From Gammaproteobacteria bacterium (GTDB taxonomy: Bacteria; Pseudomonadota; Gammaproteobacteria; Competibacterales; Competibacteraceae): a stretch of DNA of 60,498 nt. A program made the position numbers and the translations under genes. The stretch spans positions 1-60,498 of the forward strand of contig JACKNF010000019.1 of NCBI GenBank assembly GCA_024234995.1, in the 5' to 3' direction. Below are positions 45,592-53,536 of this stretch, one piece after another. How positions within the stretch are numbered: the stretch's first letter is position 1; each line of letters opens with the position of its first letter. Under the pieces are notes generated by a model that saw only the letters and a program-made list of their open reading frames with translations, was not told the origin of the DNA and ran no database searches.

Positions 45592-46701
45592 TTAAATATT
45601 TGCCGCTAATAACTTGGGCAATAATGCCTCGCGTTGATGAATACCCAGTTTTGTGTAGATTTTGTCAGCGTGATCCTTGACCGTAGTGAGTTTGATATGC
45701 AGACGCTGACTGATTTGCTCAAACAAAACCCCCTGCGCGAGCAATAAGGTTACTTCCCTTTGCATCGGCGACAGTGGCAGGTTACACATCGCCCTTAATA
45801 TTTTCAGTGTGATGGGCTCTTGATGCTTGATCGTCATGCCAACTAGGCTGCCTGGCTCGCTGTTCTGTTTGTCTAGCCAGTAGGCACGAAATGTGAACTG
45901 GCCTTTAGGGCCAATATGACAGTAAGACGGCGGAGCAGCATCGCGGCCACGATAGATCTGGTTCAGGTCACGGCACAGTTGCGCTAGCTTCGCCAGCAAG
46001 TGATCTTGTTTTCGAACACTCATCAGTAGTTGTGGATAACGAGCTTGTTGCAACAAATATTTCGCCTCAGGACTGTGATAGAGAATGTTGCCCTGGGTAT
46101 CTAAAATCAACATCCCCGATGCTCCGTGGGAGCTATATTCAAGTGCTTCGTCGTTTGCTGCTTGCAGTGCGTGAGATACATAAGGCAACACACGCATAAG
46201 CAGTGCCTGGTCGGAATGATTGAACGGTTTTTGGCTACGTGAGCGATACAAACCCAATACACCATTGGACTTCCCTTCTCTCTGCGTAGGTGCCCATAAG
46301 ACATGATGCATATCAAATTTTCGATAAATCAAGTGGTATAAATCGGTCTTGTAAAATGCTTCATCCATCACGCGCGGATCGGAGATTACCGGATGCTGCG
46401 CAAACCATGCCATCGCGCGGTCCTGCCGTTCCGGGGTATGAAAATCAGCGACGACTACCGGGATGACATCAAATAAATCGGTGCAATCAAATCCAGTAAT
46501 GTGAAAGGTGGGCTTTAGTTGCGTATTACCCTCAGAACCAGAGAAGGTATTGTTGTTAGAAGGAATTAGCATGGAGACGGCATGTAGAAATTCGGCAATA
46601 ACGATCTCCCTGCTCAATCCTGAGCAGCATAATTGACGTAAATGGGCTAAGGCATGACTTTGCTTCATAGGGGGTTGATCCTTCACAGTAACGCAACTCA
46701 T
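45592..46701 (-). CDS. LuxR-family regulator
   Basis: A 369-residue regulator with an uncharacterised, possibly PAS/GAF-like, sensory region (about 60-280; a PAS-like stretch GMLILDTQGNILYHSPEAKYLL at about 200) and a C-terminal LuxR HTH (LSPMQREVTLLLAQG, TVKDHADKIYTKLGIHQREAL, about 305-365). No autoinducer-binding domain or receiver was recognised. It stands alone; the genes to its right are divergent from it, so it could act on them. Confidence 0.88.
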   Translation of the reverse strand: MSCVTVKDQPPMKQSHALAHLRQLCCSGLSREIVIAEFLHAVSMLIPSNNNTFSGSEGNTQLKPTFHITGFDCTDLFDVIPVVVADFHTPERQDRAMAWFAQHPVISDPRVMDEAFYKTDLYHLIYRKFDMHHVLWAPTQREGKSNGVLGLYRSRSQKPFNHSDQALLMRVLPYVSHALQAANDEALEYSSHGASGMLILDTQGNILYHSPEAKYLLQQARYPQLLMSVRKQDHLLAKLAQLCRDLNQIYRGRDAAPPSYCHIGPKGQFTFRAYWLDKQNSEPGSLVGMTIKHQEPITLKILRAMCNLPLSPMQREVTLLLAQGVLFEQISQRLHIKLTTVKDHADKIYTKLGIHQREALLPKLLAANI

Positions 46702-47017
46702 CTTAATTGATCCTAGTCATGACCTTGACCAAGTGTTCCCCGAGGATCGAGATCAAGCGTACGCTCCAGTGAATTCAAGAATCGTACCTGACCGGGCAAG
46801 GCAGGACGCCTGCCAGACTGCTCAATAGCGGGTCGCTGTCATCCTGGTAGAAACAGAAAGAGAAAATCCAGTCAAAACCCGTCCGATACCCTCTACGGAG
46901 AGGGCGAAATCCATCAGCCGGATCAGTACTCTCGCGTCGATGAAGATCGTCACTTTTTAGATTTCCGGTTCATTTTTAACCAGATCGAATTGATCCATCA
47001 CGCATTGGAGAATCACG
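46702..47017. other. Spacer between LuxR gene and OmpA-domain gene
   Basis: About 316 bases between divergent genes, with no ORF that looks coding. It must hold both promoters. A good GGAGAA ribosome-binding site lies before the ATG at 47018. I see no strong palindrome or known motif. Confidence 0.5.
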
Positions 47018-47926
47018 ATGACTACTTACGCGCGAAAACCACTGCCCATCGATGGCCGAAAGTCCAGGTTATGGGCGCTTGCCGGTCTGGGTTCGGCTGG
47101 AGTAGGCCCAGTGGGCTTTCAACTCTTCGATCTTGTCAACCGGGAAACAGGTCGAGGGCACCAATTGGAATTAGATACATTGGGACTCGGTCTTTCCATA
47201 CCCATTAGTGGATCGTATGGCGCGTCCGATTATGTGAGCTTCAAGACGCCTCATGACGTCAATTTCTTCGACTTCGACGGCCTTCATATGACAGTGCGTG
47301 AGACAAACGCTGGTTTATATGGATGGACCACCGTTTCATTTTGGAAAATGTCGGTGCGCCTCTCTGGAGGAGGGTTGAATATTCCCGGTCTGTCCGTTGC
47401 TACAGGGATTGCAAAAGTTCTTTTCGGTAGTGGGAAACCGCGCGGAATCTACGAGGTGCTCCTGCGGGCGCCTGATATTCCTGGCATATTTGAAGAAGAT
47501 GTAAAAGTAGTTCAGCAGGACGATGTCTTGGTGCGCCGGATATCCGGTGATGCCCTGTTCGGCTATAACCAATATCTTCTTAAATCGGGCCAGCGGACTG
47601 AAAATATGCTCACTCTCATCGGAAATTCTTTACATAAGACGCCGGATTTTGAGTTTCACATTGTCGGGCACACCGACAGCATAGGCAGTAGAGCGTATAA
47701 CCAGATGCTCTCCAAGCGGCGCGCCGAAACGGTTGCTCAATGGCTTATCACGCATAACTATGCGCAACCCAGCTGGATAAAGATAGTGGGAGCAGGCGAG
47801 TCGGAGCCTGTTGCATCGAACGCGACCAAAGAGGGGCGGGAGTTAAACCGTCGCGTTGAAGTCTACGAAGTCCGTACTAGTAAGGTAGTTGCTGGACAAG
47901 TAGTGAAGCCATCGCTGCGCCCTTAG
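47018..47926 (+). CDS. OmpA C-terminal domain protein without signal peptide
   Basis: A 302-residue protein. Residues about 175-288 are an OmpA-like peptidoglycan-binding domain with GHTDSIGSRAYNQMLSKRRA, the meso-DAP-contacting Asp220 and Arg235 and LNRRVEVYEV. The N-terminal 160 residues form an unrecognised region with a gly-rich core (SVRLSGGGLNIPGLSV). There is no signal peptide, lipobox or membrane helix, which is unusual for an OmpA domain. Its start context (GGAGAATCACG-ATGACTA) resembles that of the L,D-transpeptidase-like gene at 49456 (GGAGAAACGAC-ATGACTA). Export by another route is possible. Confidence 0.82.
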   Translation: MTTYARKPLPIDGRKSRLWALAGLGSAGVGPVGFQLFDLVNRETGRGHQLELDTLGLGLSIPISGSYGASDYVSFKTPHDVNFFDFDGLHMTVRETNAGLYGWTTVSFWKMSVRLSGGGLNIPGLSVATGIAKVLFGSGKPRGIYEVLLRAPDIPGIFEEDVKVVQQDDVLVRRISGDALFGYNQYLLKSGQRTENMLTLIGNSLHKTPDFEFHIVGHTDSIGSRAYNQMLSKRRAETVAQWLITHNYAQPSWIKIVGAGESEPVASNATKEGRELNRRVEVYEVRTSKVVAGQVVKPSLRP

Positions 47927-47955
47927 CAGCGGCGATACGGTAAATTGGGTTTTCT

Positions 47956-49125
47956 TCAATCTTCCAGCAATTTGCCAGCTTCGCGATGGCGCAATGCTAC
48001 CTGCCCAGCGACTTTGCAAAACTTCTGTCCGGGCCGGACCAGCCGCTCGGTTATGCGGGCAAACAGCCGGCCATGAGTTGCGCTGCATATTGGTGTCCGG
48101 GCCATGCCGGGTGGATTGCCAAGCGGGTCTACCAATTCCGCTACTACTTCGCTAATTGCCACTGAATCGCCTAATTTTTTGTGATAGACCAATAGGCCAG
48201 CAGCAGGTGCGGTCAGCACGTCCACGCCATCCAGTGGGGTCGGTTCGCAACATGGCCTGGGGACTGATCCTGGATCACCGGCGATGATGCCGCGCCGTTG
48301 CAGGAAACGCAGCAGTGCCGCTGCATCCGTTGCTGCCTGCTCATCGTCCACATCCGCCTGACCGCGTAACTCCACGGTGGTTGCGAAGCAGGCCAGCGGT
48401 ATCGAACCTGGTTCCCCTGCCAGCGCCTCGCGAAGCTTCCACCAAAGGCCAGCGCATGCTTCATCGAACGGTCCGCCGCCCGGATTCTCCTCCAGTAACA
48501 CGACCGCTGCACCCAGTTCCGCACCTAGCGCAACCGCTTCGCCGCGCTGCCAGCGGGAAGCATACAAATGCAATAATGCCTCACCGTCACAATGCAGGTC
48601 GAATACGAAATCAGCATCGGCCGCCAAACGCAATAGCTCCAGCTTCAGCGCTTCGGTTTCACACACCGCTTGTTGCTCAGCCAATACCGTTTGGAGCGTC
48701 GCGCGGATCAGCGCGGCATTCGCTGCTGGATCTTGGCTCAATTGTCCCTGAACGCGCGCGAGGACAGCTGGCATCAGATCGGGAAAGCCCCGGTTGAAAT
48801 TGCCGGTGCCTGTGAAAGCAAAGCGCCCCAGCAACCGGCCGTTAAGGTGTTGGTTCAGTCCAATCGGGTTGGCGACCGGAACCATAATCACCTCACCGAG
48901 GATGCGTCCTTCCGCTTGGGCGTGTTCCAGCCCGCGTAGCAGGTGCTGTGCCACCAGCAGACCAGGAATCTCGTCGGCGTGCAGGGCGGACTGAAAATAT
49001 GCTTTAGGCCGGGCGCCGGGCGTGCCGTAGCGATGAACGCAAAGCGTATGCTGCGTGCCAGGCGCAGGCGCGGGAAGATCAATGCGCACAAGATCAGCGG
49101 GCATGGCGGGTTGCTCCTCAAGCAT
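47956..49125 (-). CDS. Succinylglutamate desuccinylase/aspartoacylase-family deacylase
   Basis: A 389-residue zinc carboxypeptidase-fold protein of the AstE/AspA family. The zinc ligands lie in ALHADEIPG (HxxE) and the FDLHCDGE histidine, and NFNRGFPD and VELRGQADVDDE carry substrate and catalytic residues (the latter Glu). A C-terminal biotinyl-lipoyl-like beta segment (LTAPAAGLLVYHKKLGDSV) is typical of the longer members. Substrate unknown. It lies on the opposite strand from its neighbours and is GC-richer than the genes to its right. Confidence 0.9.
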   Translation of the reverse strand: MLEEQPAMPADLVRIDLPAPAPGTQHTLCVHRYGTPGARPKAYFQSALHADEIPGLLVAQHLLRGLEHAQAEGRILGEVIMVPVANPIGLNQHLNGRLLGRFAFTGTGNFNRGFPDLMPAVLARVQGQLSQDPAANAALIRATLQTVLAEQQAVCETEALKLELLRLAADADFVFDLHCDGEALLHLYASRWQRGEAVALGAELGAAVVLLEENPGGGPFDEACAGLWWKLREALAGEPGSIPLACFATTVELRGQADVDDEQAATDAAALLRFLQRRGIIAGDPGSVPRPCCEPTPLDGVDVLTAPAAGLLVYHKKLGDSVAISEVVAELVDPLGNPPGMARTPICSATHGRLFARITERLVRPGQKFCKVAGQVALRHREAGKLLED

Positions 49126-49455
49126 GGAAGTTGCCAGCGAACAATTGCAAGCATCATCTTAATGCGTTTTCGTTCTGAACGCCCGCTGGCCTTAAGATAT
49201 CACAATGGATTTTGCGGGCACTGGCGTGCAGGATTTATTAAGCCTAGAAAACCGGTCAAATTGGCCCAGAGATGAAAAATGGACCGGCTTATTGTGGCCT
49301 GCGGTGCGATATAAATTGAAACCTCACCAGATTTAAATGCCTTTATTACAATTGCTTGAAAAATTGTTTGGTGTTCTGGTTCTATCTAGCATGCAATTTG
49401 CCAAACTTTTCCGAAGCATATGTCTTGCATATTCTAACTTCATGGGAGAAACGAC
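49126..49455. other. Spacer upstream of L,D-transpeptidase-like gene
   Basis: A 330-base gap between divergent genes, AT-rich toward the right. No gene, tRNA or known RNA motif is seen. It should hold the promoter of the gene at 49456 and that of the deacylase. Confidence 0.5.
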
Positions 49456-50235
49456 ATGACTATTGCGTATATACCCAATCCTTACCAGGGTAATCAGTTG
49501 CCGGATAAAGGGGGGCAAGGTTGGCTCCAGGTTCGGCTGGAACCGGGTGGCCCGGTTGTCGCTTTACCGATGTACTTGAAGGTTGATACCTATTCAACAC
49601 CGGCTGGCGGGTCTGCTGAGCGCGATTATTTCACTATTTTGGAGGGACCGCATAGAGGAAAGAAAGCCAGTGTCTCTTTTAAGGAAGAGTCCATGTGCAC
49701 AACATCCTTCATGAATATATGTCTCTGGTCAACAACGATTAAAAATAGCAGATTAACTATCGTGAGCCATAATGGCCCATGCACGGTCAGATATCGAAAA
49801 GTGCCGGCGACTAATGAAGGATTCAAAGCGATTACCGAGAAAACAACGCTTCAAGTAGGTGCCGGTCTTGGCGCGGATTTTAGAGCGTCGATCAGCAATA
49901 TCGAAGTGATCCATCAGTTTGATCTATTGAAACCAGGCACTTATAAATTGAAAATACCTGACTATGATCATACAGACAAAGGTCAAAAATATGTTAACCA
50001 GAGTAGGTTTGCTACCACATGGTATCCTATCAGCGAGGCGCTATATATGGATGACCCTGCAACGACGGAAAAGAACGAAAAAGGGTTATTCAATCGCTAC
50101 TTTCATCCGGGAAGAGGCTCTGCGGGCTGTTTAACCATCACCCAGATCAGTCAGTGGGATCGAATCGTTGAGCATGTCTCCAGATGCCGGCTAGATGTGG
50201 AACATGTCGGTTATGTGGAAATCCTAGCTGAGTAA
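49456..50235 (+). CDS. L,D-transpeptidase-like protein without signal peptide
   Basis: A 259-residue protein. The C-terminal third resembles a YkuD-type L,D-transpeptidase: LLKPGTYKLKIPDYDH (about 157-172), FATTWYPISEA, and an active-site motif FHPGRGSAGCLTIT with candidate His217, Ser222 and Cys225, followed by SQWDRIVEHV. The first 140 residues are beta-rich and of unknown function. There is no signal peptide, although peptidoglycan is the expected substrate. GGGAGAAACGAC gives a strong ribosome-binding site. It is followed by a small AT-rich lipoprotein gene, an arrangement that could be a peptidoglycan-targeting toxin with immunity protein; this is inference. Confidence 0.75.
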   Translation: MTIAYIPNPYQGNQLPDKGGQGWLQVRLEPGGPVVALPMYLKVDTYSTPAGGSAERDYFTILEGPHRGKKASVSFKEESMCTTSFMNICLWSTTIKNSRLTIVSHNGPCTVRYRKVPATNEGFKAITEKTTLQVGAGLGADFRASISNIEVIHQFDLLKPGTYKLKIPDYDHTDKGQKYVNQSRFATTWYPISEALYMDDPATTEKNEKGLFNRYFHPGRGSAGCLTITQISQWDRIVEHVSRCRLDVEHVGYVEILAE

Positions 50236-50271
50236 TCGGTTTAAAGATTTTCAGATAAATTTGTAAATTAT

Positions 50272-50294
50272 CAGGTGAGGAGTAACCTCGCCTG
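50272..50294 (+). terminator. Hairpin between transpeptidase-like and lipoprotein genes
   Basis: CAGGTGAGG pairs with CCTCGCCTG (one G-T) around an AGTAA loop, 36 bases after the stop. It lacks a T-run, so it could attenuate rather than end transcription into the lipoprotein gene. Confidence 0.5.
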
Positions 50295-50371
50295 AATGCA
50301 GAAAATATATCAAATAAAGCAGCTTGATATTATTCTATAATTTATAAAAAATTGAAAGAGGCTATTAAGTA

Positions 50372-50959
50372 ATGAAAATAAATAAGAATATTAATTTCTT
50401 TATTTTATTATCATTTTTAATGATTTTTGGTTGCAAACCTACGGGTGAAATTGATAAGGTTCATCAAAAAAAAATAGAGTCAAGCCTTTCAAAATTTGGT
50501 CAATTAAATTATGAAAATGTTGATCATTTAGTTCTAATGTATCAGAAAGCCAGTCGTCAAGATATTCAATTTTCAAAAGATTCTCTACAGCTTGCTGAGC
50601 GGATGATGCATGAGGAAGGTAATCTTTTTCCAAGAGTTGAACTCGAAGAAGCAATAACCAGTTACCCAACGCCTGAAATTGTCATAAAATTCGCTAATGG
50701 TTTTCTAAATATTGCTCAATTTTATTTATTAAATGAAGAGGCTACCTTGAAAACCCCTGTGGGAAATAATGACATAGAATGGTATTTGAGAGGTGCTGAT
50801 TTTTATTATAAGTTAGCTACAGATTTTGCTGAAAAGATCGACAAACCTTTTAACAAAAATATCAATGAAAAAATTATATTGACGATGGATTGTATTAACC
50901 AACTGTTAGTAAATGGAGTATTCAAGGACACGAATCATTGTCAAAAAATAACAATTTGA
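50372..50959 (+). CDS. Small hypothetical lipoprotein
   Basis: A 195-residue protein with a Lys/Asn-rich start, a hydrophobic signal segment (FFILLSFLMIFG) and a lipobox-like IFGC, followed by an alpha-helical, charged body. No family recognised. Its DNA is strikingly AT-rich compared with the 42-49 kb genes, a sign of horizontal acquisition. AGAGG lies about 10 bases before the ATG. It is the only gene downstream of the transpeptidase-like gene on the same strand before a regulator, so an immunity function is plausible but unproven. Confidence 0.65.
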   Translation: MKINKNINFFILLSFLMIFGCKPTGEIDKVHQKKIESSLSKFGQLNYENVDHLVLMYQKASRQDIQFSKDSLQLAERMMHEEGNLFPRVELEEAITSYPTPEIVIKFANGFLNIAQFYLLNEEATLKTPVGNNDIEWYLRGADFYYKLATDFAEKIDKPFNKNINEKIILTMDCINQLLVNGVFKDTNHCQKITI

Positions 50960-51080
50960 TTATTATAAAATAAATTAATTTCGTGATCTGTAAAAATTCT
51001 GATAAACAAATAAATTGATTGATTTCTTAGATTTCGTGTAAAGAATTTAGTAGCTGATCAATCATTTTTAATGTAGTAAA

Positions 51081-51428
51081 ATGAAAAAATCAGATGTATT
51101 GAATGCATTGGGCGCGCTGGCCCAGGAAACGCGCCTGGATATCTTTCGCTATCTGGTGGAGGTGGGTTCCGCCGGCGCATCGGCTGGGCAGATTGGTGAA
51201 CACTTCAGTTTGGCGCTGCCGACCCTATCGTTCCATCTAAAAACACTGCAACACGCCGGCTTAGTGCAACGCGTCCGGCAAAGCCGCTCACTGATTTATT
51301 CCGCCGATTTCACCACGATCAACGCCGTACTGGGGTATTTGACTGAAAATTGCTGTGCTGGCCACCCGGAAGATTGCGGCTTGCCCGCCGCTTGTGAAGC
51401 GGAAGTTACTCAGAAATCATCTTCTTAA
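51081..51428 (+). CDS. ArsR-type regulator with Cys-rich C-terminus
   Basis: A 115-residue winged-helix protein. ALGALAQETRLDIFRYL opens the HTH, and LPTLSFHLKTLQHAGLVQRVRQSRSLIYSAD is the recognition helix and wing. It lacks the CVC motif of the other ArsR, but its C-terminus has a Cys cluster (NCCAGHPEDCGLPAACE) like the C-terminal metalloid site of type-2 ArsR proteins. It is convergent with the FCD regulator (two-base gap), away from the arsenic cluster. Confidence 0.88.
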   Translation: MKKSDVLNALGALAQETRLDIFRYLVEVGSAGASAGQIGEHFSLALPTLSFHLKTLQHAGLVQRVRQSRSLIYSADFTTINAVLGYLTENCCAGHPEDCGLPAACEAEVTQKSSS

Positions 51429-51430
51429 AG

Positions 51431-52174
51431 TCAAGCGGAAACTGTTCTCCGCCGTGACTCCAGAGCCTGCGCATACTTGTCGCGTAAATCTGCGATTTGC
51501 TCGGTCAGCACGGCGATAGCGGTATCGGCATCACGTGCCTGGAGCGCAGTGAGAATACGCTGATGTTGGGCAACCAGGCGCTGCCGTTCCCGGAATGGAT
51601 ATACCACCATGTTGGCAACCGGTTGCAAGGCATCGATCACGGTCAACATGATGAATTTCAGCAGTGCGTTATTCGTAGCGTCGGCAAGAATGCGATGGAA
51701 ACGCACGTCGGAAGCACAAAAATCCACATCGCTGAGTTTCGAATCACTCTGGATATCCAGTTCGGCAGCCATCGCCGTCAACTGTGACTCGGTCCGCCGG
51801 TCCGCCGCCAAGCGACAGCAGAGGGTTTCGAGTCCCTGCCGGGTTTCGGCAATGTCAGCCAGATCGAATTCCCCCATGCCCGCTAGCAGCGTTATGGCGT
51901 TGGTTAAGTTGAGGCGCACCTCGTCCTGACTGGGGCGGTTGACAAACGTGCCTCCCGTTGGGCCACGGCGGGAGCGGATCAGATGCTGAGCCGCCAACCG
52001 CTTGAGCGCTTCACGGATGGTGGGGCGCGACACTTCGAACCGGGCCGCTAATTCTTCCTCGGTTGGCAAGCGTTCATCGATCTTGAGGCTGCCTTTCAGG
52101 ATCGCCTCGCGGATATTTTCCGCAATTTGCTTAGCTAGACTTTCTGTGACTAACGGCTCGAATTTCATTGCCAT
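51431..52174 (-). CDS. GntR-family regulator with FCD domain
   Basis: A 247-residue FadR-type repressor. The winged HTH has LPTEEELAARFEVSRPTIREALKRLAAQHLI (about 35-68) and GPTGGTFV, then an all-helical FCD ligand-binding domain with conserved Asp/His residues (DVRFHRILADAT, HQRILTALQARD). It is divergent from the AcuI-type reductase, whose promoter carries a FadR-like palindrome, so autoregulation and repression of that gene by a carboxylic acid or acyl-CoA effector is likely. Confidence 0.9.
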   Translation of the reverse strand: MAMKFEPLVTESLAKQIAENIREAILKGSLKIDERLPTEEELAARFEVSRPTIREALKRLAAQHLIRSRRGPTGGTFVNRPSQDEVRLNLTNAITLLAGMGEFDLADIAETRQGLETLCCRLAADRRTESQLTAMAAELDIQSDSKLSDVDFCASDVRFHRILADATNNALLKFIMLTVIDALQPVANMVVYPFRERQRLVAQHQRILTALQARDADTAIAVLTEQIADLRDKYAQALESRRRTVSA

Positions 52175-52298
52175 AGTGGTTACCTGTAGGGGGTCTGCGA
52201 AGCAGCATCAAACTATAAAAATTTCATAACTATTTGTCTTTACTTACTTAATAGCAGCATACCAGATTCATAGTGATTTGTTAATTTATTATTTCTAT

Positions 52299-52313
52299 AT
52301 TTGTTTGACAAAT
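52299..52313. promoter_or_regulatory. FadR/FCD-type operator palindrome
   Basis: ATTTGT-TTG-ACAAAT is a perfect 6+6 palindrome with a three-base centre, the TnGTnnnACnA arrangement of GntR/FCD operators. It overlaps the -35 box of the promoter toward the reductase gene. Confidence 0.6.
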
Positions 52314-52334
52314 TCATCTATATTCCAATAATAT
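52305..52334 (+). promoter_or_regulatory. Sigma-70 promoter of reductase gene
   Basis: A perfect -35 TTGACA (52305-52310) and TAATAT (52329-52334) are 18 bases apart. Transcription would start near 52341, about 100 bases before the reductase start. Confidence 0.6.
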
Positions 52335-52438
52335 TGATTGATCAGTCAAAACGCAGGGCCATTGCTGTACAGGCAGCCCCAAATTGTCTGGAGTATGAAA
52401 CATCCACTATCCCGAATCTTGCACTGGAGATGCGCACT

Positions 52439-53440
52439 GTGACTCAAAATACTTTTAAAGCGTTGGTTCTGACGCAGGAAGACAGGAAAACCGTCGCCAC
52501 AATCCGGCAACTGGCTATTGATGATTTACCTGAGGGTGATGTACTGGTAGCGGTAGAGTATTCCTCGCTCAATTACAAGGACGGTTTAGCGGTGACTGGC
52601 AAAGGCAAGATCATCCGTCAGTTCCCAATGGTGCCGGGCATCGATTTGGCTGGTACCGTGTTGGAATCTTCTTCTCCCGGCTACCGGCCTGGTGACAAGG
52701 TGGTACTAACCGGCTGGGGTGTGGGGGAGCGTTATTGGGGGGGGTACACTCAGAAAGCCCGGCTGCAATCCCGTTGGCTGGTGCCGTTGCCCGCTGGAAT
52801 GGATACCCAAACCGCTATGGCTATCGGCACGGCTGGCTTCACCGCCATGCTATGCGTCATGGCGCTGGAAGAAGCTGGAATGACTCCCGGTGGTGACAAA
52901 CCTGTGCTAGTGACGGGCGCCAGCGGTGGGGTCGGTAGTGTGGCTGTAGCGCTGCTTGCCAAGCGCGGCTACACGGTGCATGCAGTCAGCGGGCGCCCGG
53001 AAACTGAGGGCTATTTGCGCGAATTGGGCGCGACCGGTTTCGTCAGCCGGGAGGAGATGAGCCAACCTCCCAAGCCGCTGGAAGCGCAGCGCTGGGCTGG
53101 GGCTGTGGATGCGGTTGGCAGCACAATGCTGGCGCGGGTTCTGGCTGAAGTTGACTATGGCGGCGCGGTAGCGGCCTGTGGTCTAGCGGGTGGGGCGGAT
53201 CTGCCGGCGACGGTCATGCCCTTCATTCTGCGTGGGGTCAAGCTGTTCGGCGTGGATTCAGTGATGTGTCCAGTGGCTCGACGCCAGCAAGCTTGGGCGC
53301 GGTTGGTCCAGGATCTTCCCGGTAACGCCTTGCAAAGCATCTCCCATGTCGCCTCGTTGGAAGAAGTGCCTCAACTAGCTAAAGACATCATCGCCGGCCG
53401 GGTACGCGGCCGGACTGTTGTGGATCTAAATGCTTCCTGA
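52439..53440 (+). CDS. AcuI/YhdH-family NADPH oxidoreductase
   Basis: A 333-residue MDR-superfamily oxidoreductase of the acrylyl-CoA reductase AcuI (YhdH) type. SSLNYKDGLAVTGKGKIIR, the FPMVPGIDLAGTV core, GGYTQKARLQS, the NADPH fold VTGASGGVGSVAVALLAKRGY and the late GVKLFGVDSV are typical. The family reduces acrylyl-CoA to propionyl-CoA in propionate or DMSP metabolism; no related pathway gene is adjacent. GTG 52439, eight bases after GGAGA, is preferred; ATG 52430 would put the ribosome-binding site within the start codon. An FCD repressor is divergent. Confidence 0.9.
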   Translation: MTQNTFKALVLTQEDRKTVATIRQLAIDDLPEGDVLVAVEYSSLNYKDGLAVTGKGKIIRQFPMVPGIDLAGTVLESSSPGYRPGDKVVLTGWGVGERYWGGYTQKARLQSRWLVPLPAGMDTQTAMAIGTAGFTAMLCVMALEEAGMTPGGDKPVLVTGASGGVGSVAVALLAKRGYTVHAVSGRPETEGYLRELGATGFVSREEMSQPPKPLEAQRWAGAVDAVGSTMLARVLAEVDYGGAVAACGLAGGADLPATVMPFILRGVKLFGVDSVMCPVARRQQAWARLVQDLPGNALQSISHVASLEEVPQLAKDIIAGRVRGRTVVDLNAS

Positions 53441-53536
53441 CAAAAGCAGGCCCTCTGCATTGAGGTGCCAGTGCATGGAATGAGTAGCGAAGCACTTCAA
53501 GGTGATTCTCGCTGCGTCGAATAAAGCAATTTTGGA

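Noticed and set aside
49456..50235. Assignment as a canonical housekeeping L,D-transpeptidase
   Set aside because: It lacks a signal peptide and LysM domain, and the motif HPGRGSAGC differs from the usual HGxxxxxxSHGC form, so only L,D-transpeptidase-like is claimed.
47018..50959. A complete type VI secretion locus
   Set aside because: No Hcp, VgrG, TssB/C, ClpV or PAAR gene is present; only possible cargo-like genes are seen.
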